Below are positions 6,947 through 13,084 of a DNA stretch of 13,226 nucleotides, one piece after another. The notes beneath the pieces were generated by a model. The model made no database searches and was not told the DNA's origin. It was given only the letters and a program-made list of their open reading frames with translations. Where the stretch lies: contig DAOWME010000060.1 in the NCBI GenBank assembly GCA_030643245.1, positions 1-13,226 of the forward strand. Reading direction: 5' to 3'. A program made the translations under genes and the position numbers. How positions within the stretch are numbered: the stretch's first letter is position 1; every line of letters begins with the position of its first letter. The stretch is from Deltaproteobacteria bacterium (GTDB lineage Bacteria; Desulfobacterota; UBA8473).

Positions 6947-7456
6947 ATGACACTCTTTTTCTTCCTTCTTATCGCGATAGTGACAGTGATTTCGGCAATC
7001 CTGGTCATTGTCCTGCGCAATCCGATTCATAGTGCCTTGTCTTTGGTCTTGACTTTTTTCAGTATTGCGGGTCTCTACATACTCCTCAATGCTCAGTTTA
7101 TAGCCGCCATCCAGGTCATTGTGTATGCCGGCGCCATAATGGTGCTTTTTCTCTTTGTAATTATGTTACTGAACCTTGAAAAGGAAAAGAGGGTGAGTGA
7201 AAAACACCCATTGCAAAAGGCATTTGGAGTCTCTATTGCTCTATTCTTGCTGGGTGGCATCGGCTCTATTGTAGCTACAGGCGTTCTTTACGGAAATATG
7301 GGGACAGAGACCGCAGCCAAGGTATCTGCCGTGGGAAATACTAAGGCCATAGCCGGCCTGCTCTTTACGGACTGGGTCTTGCCTTTTGAGATAACCTCTA
7401 TCCTGCTAATCGCAGCTATTGTGGGGGCTATCGTTTTGACAAAGAAGGAGTTGTAA
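6947..7456 (+). CDS. nuoJ: NADH-quinone oxidoreductase subunit J
   Basis: NuoJ is a five-helix membrane subunit next to NuoK and NuoH. The family core is seen in NPIHSALSLVLTFFSIAGLY, then QFIAAIQVIVYAGAIMVLFL and FVIMLLNL. The C-terminal helix is PFEITSILLIAAIVGAIVLT. The length is normal at about 169 residues. AAGGAG (6931-6936) serves either the ATG at 6947 (10-base spacing, preferred) or the GTG at 6941, which adds two residues. The stop lies 2 bases before nuoK. Confidence 0.94.
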   Translation: MTLFFFLLIAIVTVISAILVIVLRNPIHSALSLVLTFFSIAGLYILLNAQFIAAIQVIVYAGAIMVLFLFVIMLLNLEKEKRVSEKHPLQKAFGVSIALFLLGGIGSIVATGVLYGNMGTETAAKVSAVGNTKAIAGLLFTDWVLPFEITSILLIAAIVGAIVLTKKEL

Positions 7457-7458
7457 AG

Positions 7459-7761
7459 ATGATACCATTATCATACTATCTTGTTCTTTCCGCAATCCTT
7501 TTTACGATTGGCGTAGTAGGAGTTCTGGTCAGGAGAAATGCGATCATGATATTTATGGCAATAGAGCTTATGTTGAATGCTGTAAACCTTTCATTTGTTG
7601 CCATCGGGAAGCATCTAGATTCCCTGGACGGGCAGGTATTTGTTTTCTTTGTTATGGCCGTTGCCGCGGCCGAGGTGGCCGTGGGTCTGGCGATCATAGT
7701 GAACCTGTCCAGGAACAAAGAAACGATAAATGTGGATGAGATTAACATTATGAAATGGTAA
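7459..7761 (+). CDS. nuoK: NADH-quinone oxidoreductase subunit K
   Basis: NuoK is a three-helix antiporter-like membrane subunit that takes part in proton translocation. The family pattern is complete: IPLSYYLVLSAILFTIGVVG, then RRNAIMIFMAIELMLNAVNL with the conserved membrane glutamate, then FVMAVAAAEVAVGLAIIVNL with the second one. The C-terminus VDEINIMKW is the usual end, so the gene is whole at 100 residues. The ribosome binding site GGAG lies inside the end of nuoJ. The stop codon TAA (7759-7761) is also the first three bases of a repeat element. No nuoL follows, contrary to the common order. Confidence 0.96.
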   Translation: MIPLSYYLVLSAILFTIGVVGVLVRRNAIMIFMAIELMLNAVNLSFVAIGKHLDSLDGQVFVFFVMAVAAAEVAVGLAIIVNLSRNKETINVDEINIMKW

Positions 7762-7853
7762 GGAGCGAGGCCGAAATAACTTCCTCAAGTTGGCGCTCAG
7801 ATTTAGGTTAGATTTGTTCGATCTAAAAATACAAAAACACAGGAATAATTAGC
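7759..7853 (+). repeat. Partial copy A of an inverted-repeat (MITE-like) element
   Basis: From 7759 the sequence matches the left part of the complete element at 11090-11276. Identity is near complete through about 7833 and then fades to about 7853. The right terminal repeat is missing before the PilB-like gene. It begins TAAGGAGCGAGGCCGAAATA, where copy B has TAAGGGACGTGGCCGAAATA. An internal hairpin pairs TTAGAT (7808-7813) with ATCTAA (7821-7826) around TTGTTCG, and ATTT with AAAT extends it below a 3-base bulge. The element begins inside the nuoK stop codon and fills most of the 126 bases to the next gene. Confidence 0.75.
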
Positions 7854-7887
7854 ACATAATATAAGGTCCTCTATATGGTGGGCTTTA

Positions 7888-10209
7888 ATGGAGGAGACGT
7901 TGGACACAGCAAGAAGGCTTAAACCTGTTGAAAGTGATATTGAGCGGTTGAAGAGGGAACTGAAATACGGATTGGCGCTGAAAGAAATAACCAATCGTAT
8001 CCACTCGGCCCGCAACCTAGACGAGATTCTCATAGGCTTAAAGGATGACATACTTGGATTGTTTGATGCAGACAGAATTAATATCTATGCAATAGACGGG
8101 ATCAAGAAGGAACTCTACTCATGGTTTGCGGTGAAAGATGGAATTGAGACGATTCGGATTCCTGTGACTCCCGAAAGTATCGCAGGTTTTGCAGCAACTT
8201 CCAGGAAAGTCGTAAACATATCAGATGCCTATGATGCCGATGCTCTGCGAAAGGTTGATCCCCGGCTCAAGTTTGATGTGAGTTGGGACAAAAAGACAGG
8301 GTACAAAACTGCCCAGGTTCTGGCAGCTCCCATTATATTTGATAAATATCTCTTGGGCGCAATACAGTTGATAAACAAGAAGGACGGAAGCGATTTTACA
8401 CCGGAAAATGTCGAATCTGTTAATGAAATGGCAAGGATTCTGGGGATAGCCTTTTATAATCAGATCAAGGCCGGCAAAAAGCCTAGGTCAAAGTTTGATC
8501 GTTTGATAGAAAACGGTATCATTACTAATCAAGAACTGGAAGAAGCCATCAAGGAGGCCAGAGAACAAAAGGAAGAGGTTGAGTCAACCTTAATGAGGAG
8601 GTTCAATGTTTCAAAGGAGAATATTGGAAAGTCACTTAGTGCTTTTTATGGATGCAGATTTGTCTCTTTCAACGATAGAACCCTCATACCGGAAGAACTC
8701 TTGCTGGGTCTGAAACTCAGCTACCTAGAGAAGAATCTATGGGTCCCATTAAAAAGAAAAGATAATAAGATCATTGTTGGTATCAAAAACCCGTCTGACC
8801 TCCACATGACTGACCTTATCAAGTCAATATTTGGAAACAACGAGTGTAAATTTGTTGTTGTCTTGAAAGAGGACATAATAAGTTACCTAAACTTCTTTTT
8901 TGGTGAAGAGACGCGAGATGAGTCGATTGACGACATATTGAGCAAGCTTGATGATGTTGTTGACGACGGTTACGGAGCTTATACCTATACACAGGAAGTG
9001 ACTGAGGTTGATAGCGCCATAGTACAGTTGGTTAACAAGATAATAATGGAAGCATACAATAGGGAAGCCTCTGATATCCATGTTGAGACTTATCCAGGCA
9101 GGAAGAATACAGCTGTCAGGCTTAGAATAGATGGGTTATGCGTTCCCTACCACACTATCCCTTATAGCCACAATAGGGCCATTGTTTCGAGACTGAAGAT
9201 TATGGCTCAGCTGGATATCGCTGAAAAGCGATTACCCCAGGATGGGAAGATCAAGTTTAAGATACGTGGACGAGAGGATATAGAACTCAGGGTGGTTACG
9301 ATTCCTACGGCCGGAGGGACAGAGGATGTTGTAATGAGAATCCTTGCAGCCGCTGAACCGATCCCGTTGAATAACCTGGCCATGTCTGATAGAAACCTCA
9401 ATAGTTTTAAAGAAATAGTGCGAAAACCATACGGAATTGCCCTGGTTGTCGGCCCCACGGGTTCAGGAAAGACAACCACATTACATTCGGTTTTGAGTTA
9501 TATTAATGAGCCAGAAAGGAAGATATGGACGGCGGAAGATCCTGTTGAGATTACGCAATACGGGCTAAGACAGGTTCAGGTCCATCCTAAGATCGGGTTG
9601 ACCTTTGCGTCGGCAATGAGGGCTTTTTTAAGGGCGGACCCGGATGTGATTATGGTTGGCGAGATGAGGGATGAAGAGACGGTTTCCACGGGGATCAAGG
9701 CATCTTTGACAGGGCACCTTGTATTGAGTACCTTGCATACTAATAGTGCCCCTGAGACTGTTACAAGGCTTCTCGATATGGGGATGGAGCCCTTTAGCTT
9801 TGCCGATGCATTATTGGGGGTACTGGCCCAGAGGCTCATAAGGACACTCTGCAAAGAATGCAGAGAACCGTACTCCCCGTCCCAAGAGGAATTTGATAAT
9901 ATAGTGACTGACTATGGAGAGGAATATTTTGAGGAATTGGGAGTCAGTTACAGTAATGATATGGTTTTTTACAGACCCGTGGGATGTCCGGCGTGCAACA
10001 ATATAGGCTATAAGGGCAGGATGGGGATACATGAGTTACTGATTGGTTCCGACGAGATCAAGGCATTGATTCAGGGTAGAGCAAGGGTTGGAGAGATACG
10101 TGAAGCCGCCATGAAAGAGGGGATGAGGACATTGAAACAGGATGGGATACGGAAAGTAATCAGTGGCCATACAGGCATAAAACAGGTGCGGGCTGTATGC
10201 ATAAAATAG
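7888..10209 (+). CDS. GAF domain-fused type IV pilus/type II secretion assembly ATPase (PilB/GspE family)
   Basis: This cytoplasmic hexameric ATPase family drives pilus assembly or type II secretion. The 773-residue product has a short coiled N-terminus, a GAF sensor domain (about 30-195), an MshEN/GspE N-terminal domain (about 203-335) and the ATPase core. Walker A is GPTGSGKTTT at 522-531, and the Walker B region is DPDVIMVGEMRDEET with the motif near 586-593. The aspartate box (ASDIHVE) and histidine box (GHLVLSTLHTN) are present. A zinc-binding four-cysteine motif is formed by C655, C658, C700 and C703. The GAF domain suggests that a small ligand or redox signal controls it; this is inference. 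The ATG at 7888 has GGTGGG 5 bases upstream. No pilin, PilC or PilT gene is adjacent. It follows nuoK by 126 bases on the same strand, so read-through from the nuo operon is possible. PilB and GspE cannot be told apart from sequence alone. Confidence 0.92.
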   Translation: MEETLDTARRLKPVESDIERLKRELKYGLALKEITNRIHSARNLDEILIGLKDDILGLFDADRINIYAIDGIKKELYSWFAVKDGIETIRIPVTPESIAGFAATSRKVVNISDAYDADALRKVDPRLKFDVSWDKKTGYKTAQVLAAPIIFDKYLLGAIQLINKKDGSDFTPENVESVNEMARILGIAFYNQIKAGKKPRSKFDRLIENGIITNQELEEAIKEAREQKEEVESTLMRRFNVSKENIGKSLSAFYGCRFVSFNDRTLIPEELLLGLKLSYLEKNLWVPLKRKDNKIIVGIKNPSDLHMTDLIKSIFGNNECKFVVVLKEDIISYLNFFFGEETRDESIDDILSKLDDVVDDGYGAYTYTQEVTEVDSAIVQLVNKIIMEAYNREASDIHVETYPGRKNTAVRLRIDGLCVPYHTIPYSHNRAIVSRLKIMAQLDIAEKRLPQDGKIKFKIRGREDIELRVVTIPTAGGTEDVVMRILAAAEPIPLNNLAMSDRNLNSFKEIVRKPYGIALVVGPTGSGKTTTLHSVLSYINEPERKIWTAEDPVEITQYGLRQVQVHPKIGLTFASAMRAFLRADPDVIMVGEMRDEETVSTGIKASLTGHLVLSTLHTNSAPETVTRLLDMGMEPFSFADALLGVLAQRLIRTLCKECREPYSPSQEEFDNIVTDYGEEYFEELGVSYSNDMVFYRPVGCPACNNIGYKGRMGIHELLIGSDEIKALIQGRARVGEIREAAMKEGMRTLKQDGIRKVISGHTGIKQVRAVCIK

Positions 10210-10334
10210 TGATTTGCGGGGGCACAAGACCATCGAAGGTTCTTAAAACCTCAAGTCGCTTGCCAACCTTGAACAATTGCTCACAGAACAAAGCAGAAGG
10301 CAGTCGCAGGAGAAATAAAATCATCTGCCGGGAA

Positions 10335-10473
10335 TCAAAAAGCCCCCTCTTCACTGTTAAGGACTGTGATTACTTCGGTCTTCCTTAACACTATGCCCTG
10401 TTGCCTGTCAATATATCCGTTCTTTATAACGGAAAGAATCGTTTTTGAGGTTCATCCGGTCCTTATTGGCCAT
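10335..10473 (-). pseudogene. Possible small ORF broken by one extra A
   Basis: The ATG at 10473 (minus strand) follows AGGAGGGGAG with good spacing and reads MANKDRMNLK. The direct frame then stops early after 21 residues. If one base is removed from the A-run that follows, the frame continues TILSVIKNGYIDRQQGIVLR and KTEVITVLNSEEGAF to a TGA at 10335-10337, for about 45 residues. It overlaps the end of the transposase remnant. No family was recognised, and it could be chance. Confidence 0.25.
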
Positions 10474-10675
10474 TAAGACTCCCCTCCTGCTCATAACAAG
10501 GGATAAGGCCTCCTCGATTTAATATCCCTTCGGCCTGTTCTTGCTCGTGATCTCCCACATGAAAGGCGAGTACCAGTTTGTTAATAGGATCAATAGCTGT
10601 CCACACCCACGTATCGCCGTATTCGCTGTGGAGTTTTCCCCATGGAGTTTTCCTCCATGCAGACAAATTCTTTTC
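10463..10675 (-). pseudogene. IS1-like DDE transposase fragment
   Basis: The minus-strand frame reads EKNLSAWRKTPWGKLHSEYG, then DTWVWTAIDPINKLVLAFHV and GDHEQEQAEGIL. GDTWxWTAIDPxxKLVLAxxVG resembles the region around the first catalytic aspartate of IS1-family InsB-type transposases. Only about 50 matching residues remain. An in-frame stop lies just upstream of EKNL, and the tail after EGIL (NRGGLIPCYEQEG) no longer resembles the family. The other catalytic residues and the terminal repeats are missing, so it is a dead remnant. Confidence 0.55.
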
Positions 10676-10766
10676 TTACAAGCGATTATATCATAAATGA
10701 ACTGTTCTGGCTACCGGGATCGGGCAAATTTAGTGATGAGGCCAAAATTAGAATTGCCACAGGGGG

Positions 10767-10795
10767 TTGACAAAACAGTGAAACTTAATTAGATT
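10767..10795 (+). promoter_or_regulatory. Sigma-70 promoter of the NifU-type gene
   Basis: A perfect -35 box TTGACA (10767-10772), a 17-base AT-rich spacer and the -10 box TAGATT (10790-10795) precede the gene start by 32 bases. The start point would be near 10802. The ribosome binding site AAGGAGGG (10812-10819) lies between the start point and the ATG. Confidence 0.6.
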
Positions 10796-10827
10796 ATAGA
10801 AAAATAAAGAAAAGGAGGGACTAAAGC

Positions 10828-11046
10828 ATGAAGGAAAAAGTCGAAGAAGTATTGGGACAGATAAGGCCCAGTTTGCAGGCAGACGGAGGAGACGTGGAGT
10901 TGGTAGGCGTTGATAATGGAGTGGTAAGTGTAAGGCTAACCGGGGCTTGCGGGTCATGCCCCATGTCTCAGATGACGTTGAAAATGGGGATAGAGGCTAC
11001 TCTGAAGAAAAAGATTGCAGAGGTCAAAGAGGTTGTTGCAGTGTAA
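10828..11046 (+). CDS. NifU C-terminal-domain iron-sulfur scaffold protein
   Basis: This is a stand-alone NifU C-terminal-type protein (NFU family), which holds a labile 4Fe-4S cluster between two subunits and delivers it to client enzymes. The 72-residue product shows the family core: IRPSLQADGGDVELVGVDNG, then VVSVRLTGACGSCPMSQMTL with the cluster ligands C41 and C44, and a C-terminal GIEATLKKKI helix. The ATG follows AAGGAGGG with 8-9 bases spacing, and it has its own strong promoter. Complex I subunits with many clusters are encoded 3 kb away, but a direct link is not shown. A MITE-like element starts 43 bases after the stop. Confidence 0.93.
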   Translation: MKEKVEEVLGQIRPSLQADGGDVELVGVDNGVVSVRLTGACGSCPMSQMTLKMGIEATLKKKIAEVKEVVAV

Positions 11047-11081
11047 CAAGATGGACATGGGTTGAGCATCCCCTGATCTTG
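11047..11081 (+). terminator. Hairpin after the NifU-type gene
   Basis: CAAGAT (11047-11052), directly after the stop codon, pairs with ATCTTG (11076-11081), and GGG/CCC inside can add a short second stem. No T-run follows, so it is only a weak terminator candidate. TGATCTTG at its end is repeated inverted as CAAGATCA (11284-11291) on the other side of the MITE-like element. Confidence 0.3.
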
Positions 11082-11089
11082 ACGTATGG

Positions 11090-11276
11090 TAAGGGACGTG
11101 GCCGAAATAACTTCCTCAAGTTGGCGCTCAGATTTAGGTCAGATTTGTTCGATCTGAAAATACGAAACCAAAGAAATAGTTTTGCCTATTTCGATGATTT
11201 TGTGTTTGAAGATCGGGCAAAGATGGCCTGAAGATGAGATGTACAAATGGGGAAGTTATTTCGGCCACGTCCCTTA
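11090..11276. mobile_element. 187-bp MITE-like element, copy B, with 26-bp perfect terminal inverted repeats
   Basis: The left end 11090-11115 and the right end 11251-11276 are perfect reverse complements over 26 bases (TAAGGGACGTGG to AACTTCC). Each end is TA followed by AGGG, so a TA target duplication with 24-bp repeats, as in IS630/Tc1-mariner-type elements, would fit. No transposase ORF fits inside. Two internal hairpins are seen: TCAGAT (11139-11144) with ATCTGA, and GAAATAG (11173-11179) with CTATTTC (11186-11192). A left fragment of the same element lies after nuoK. The element sits between the convergent NifU-type and HAD genes. The rest of the gap to 11390 holds only a weak GTCAG/CTGAC hairpin (11345-11367). 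Confidence 0.8.
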
Positions 11277-11390
11277 ATGCCCCCAAGATCATTCTGCAAA
11301 GCATGTTCTAAAACACGCTTTCACAAAGGTAAGAGATCGCGCGGGTCAGGGATTAGCTTTTACTGACACCTTAATCCTGTTACCTGTTAC

Positions 11391-12704
11391 TCACAAAGAC
11401 GGGCCACCGTCAATTATGTTCACAAGATCCCCCAAACCGTTCAATATCCTCTTAGGCGTCTTCTCTGATAACCTCTCTTTCGTTTCGAAGCCAGTGGGCA
11501 CAACATATACATCGATCTTCGCGTTCATGCCGGTTTCAATGTCGATTACTGAATCCCCAACAAATACTACGTCTTCCTTGGGCAGGTTCATACCTCTTAA
11601 CGCATCAAAGATCATTCCCGGATTGGGTTTCGATTTCCCGGGCTCATTAGCTCCGATTACGGCTTTGAAATACCCTTCAATCTCTGTTTGCCGCAGGACT
11701 TCTCTGGCATGCTCGCCTCCCATATTCGTTGCTATCCCCAAAACCACCCCTGAACCTGTTATACGGGAGATAACCCGCCTCGCATCCGGAAAGAGAGATG
11801 GATGATTCACTACGAGATCAGTGTATTTTTCTTTAAATAGTCTCATGGCATCATTGATTTCGTTGGGTCTAACCCGTTGATTCATAGTATTCATTATAGA
11901 GCTTTCGGACAGGACCCCTATCTCGTGACGCTTAATCGCCACGCACCCAAGGGATTCCAGTGCATAGTTGAAACTCTTATGGATGGATTCAACGGAATTG
12001 ATAAGCGTCCCATCCAGATCGAAAATTATACCCCTGATGTTTTTTGACATATTTTTCTCTATTGCTGAAAAATTGTCATAATTCCAGCAAGGTATATCAC
12101 TTTCGATACAGTGGGAGTATAAGGTGTCCTTTGCGTATACTTCATCGGCCTCTTCGGCCACACACCTATCAGACAGGCCGTTACCTATGAATATGATGTG
12201 GTCATACTCATCTCGAAATTTTTTCAAGATTGTACTCTTGCAATTTCCACAGGTACCACACTCAGGGTTATGGAAGGGAAAGTCGATTTCCAATCTATCC
12301 TTGTCTTTAAATACAAGTTTGTTGGCAAAGTATTCAATACCACTGATACCATATTGGTTGAGCAAGGCATCGATGTACAACCCAAAACCATCACTTACAA
12401 TCTTCAGGTCAACCCCTTTATCCTTGCAGAATGCATAGAAGTCATTGAAATGGGGGTCTAATGATGAGTCGTGGCAGATGAAATCGACCATCTCTTCTCT
12501 TGTTCCCATTATTATTTTGGCAATTCTGGCATATGCCTCCTTTGAGCCTATTTCCCCTTCCACATAATCTTGGTCGATATCTTCCCAGTTTTCCCTTGTG
12601 AACTTGTTGAGGAAGTTATACCCAACATCTTCCTGGGTGATCGTTCCGTCAAAATCACATAGAATTAACTTTTTAGCATTACCCTTCCGGTTAGTAGCTT
12701 TCAT
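11391..12704 (-). CDS. Fusion of two HAD-superfamily phosphatase domains (MtnX/PSP-like plus phosphoglycolate phosphatase-like)
   Basis: Residues 1 to about 205 are a HAD-IB domain related to MtnX and phosphoserine phosphatase. It has the nucleophile motif D17-F-D19-G-T, S104 in VSDGFG, the C149-x-x-C152-x-x-C155-K segment typical of MtnX-type proteins, and GNGLSD at 174-179. Residues about 219-437 form a HAD-IA domain like Gph: D229-L-D231-G-T, an alpha-helical cap, ATNMGG, the GKSKPNP motif with its lysine, and VGDSVIDIETG. Both active sites look complete. The reactions would be phosphate-ester hydrolyses in the cytoplasm; the substrates are unknown. M219 (12048-12050) opens the second domain but has only a poor ribosome binding site, so one fused protein is more likely. 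The ATG at 12704 follows GGAGAGGA. No methionine-salvage genes are near. Confidence 0.88.
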   Translation of the reverse strand: MKATNRKGNAKKLILCDFDGTITQEDVGYNFLNKFTRENWEDIDQDYVEGEIGSKEAYARIAKIIMGTREEMVDFICHDSSLDPHFNDFYAFCKDKGVDLKIVSDGFGLYIDALLNQYGISGIEYFANKLVFKDKDRLEIDFPFHNPECGTCGNCKSTILKKFRDEYDHIIFIGNGLSDRCVAEEADEVYAKDTLYSHCIESDIPCWNYDNFSAIEKNMSKNIRGIIFDLDGTLINSVESIHKSFNYALESLGCVAIKRHEIGVLSESSIMNTMNQRVRPNEINDAMRLFKEKYTDLVVNHPSLFPDARRVISRITGSGVVLGIATNMGGEHAREVLRQTEIEGYFKAVIGANEPGKSKPNPGMIFDALRGMNLPKEDVVFVGDSVIDIETGMNAKIDVYVVPTGFETKERLSEKTPKRILNGLGDLVNIIDGGPSL

Positions 12705-13084
12705 TTCATCCTCTCCAATATATGAAAATTCACCACGAATCTCAACAACCCGCCGTGGCCCGACTCAAGCGGTACAAAGTGTTCCCGCTCTATCACGGAG
12801 ACGGGACGGCTCTCTCCGGTCATTGCAAGGTAAGTCTGTGTCATGGAATTATATCCAGAGTGTCAGAATTTTTATCCTGCACCATGTTGCTATTTTAAAC
12901 TACTTTGTCCCAAATTTAAATAACAAATTTAGGCACCCTTCATTTGCCTGTTTACACCATTCGAGGTTGGCCCCTCGGTTACATAAATTTGAATATCGAA
13001 CCTCAGAACAAGAAACCGCCTAATGGTAGATATTCCAACTGTCGGATTGTGAGTGGAGATCCCATAATTAGTGTCCATCCATAA
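12705..13084. other. Intergenic region upstream of the HAD gene
   Basis: Apart from the HAD promoter, no convincing gene is seen. A plus-strand frame, 12722-12898 (59 codons), is GC-rich at its start and reads VARLKRYKVFPLYHGDGTAL, but it has no ribosome binding site and overlaps the promoter. An AT-rich hairpin lies at 12909-12933 (AAATTT twice, with CC/GG ends). GTCCAT (13073-13078) and ATGGAC (13085-13090) form a 6-bp hairpin at the start of the partial ORF. Confidence 0.4.
12717..12745 (-). promoter_or_regulatory. Sigma-70-like promoter of the HAD fusion gene, almost leaderless
   Basis: Read on the minus strand, TTGAGA (12745-12740), a 17-base spacer and TATATT (12722-12717) match the -35 and -10 consensus at 5 of 6 positions each. 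The start point would lie only about 5-6 bases before the ATG at 12704, cutting into the GGAGAGG ribosome binding site. Either the message is nearly leaderless or a promoter further up is used. Confidence 0.45.

Larger units (their letters stand above)
10210..10827. other. Intergenic region with decayed remnants and hairpins
   Basis: This 618-base gap holds a transposase remnant and a broken small ORF on the minus strand, and the promoter of the NifU-type gene, all listed separately. A perfect 9-bp inverted repeat, TGTTAAGGA (10355-10363) and TCCTTAACA (10382-10390), has an 18-base loop and no T-run, so it is not a clear terminator. A second hairpin, CCGTT with AACGG, lies at about 10417-10432. 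Forward frames here have no ribosome binding site or protein-like character. Confidence 0.5.

Noticed and set aside
10197..10388. Plus-strand frame after the PilB-like gene
   Set aside because: It has no ribosome binding site, a low-complexity polar composition and overlaps an inverted repeat.
10947..11231. Plus-strand frame overlapping the NifU-type gene and the MITE-like element
   Set aside because: It is an out-of-frame reading of the NifU-type gene that runs into non-coding repeat.
12722..12898. Plus-strand frame of 59 codons with a GC-rich start, faintly like a primase-polymerase N-terminus
   Set aside because: There is no ribosome binding site, it overlaps the HAD promoter, and the similarity is too short to support a call.
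12598..13023. Plus-strand frame of 141 codons across the HAD start
   Set aside because: Its first part is antisense to the HAD gene, and the rest has no ribosome binding site or protein-like pattern.
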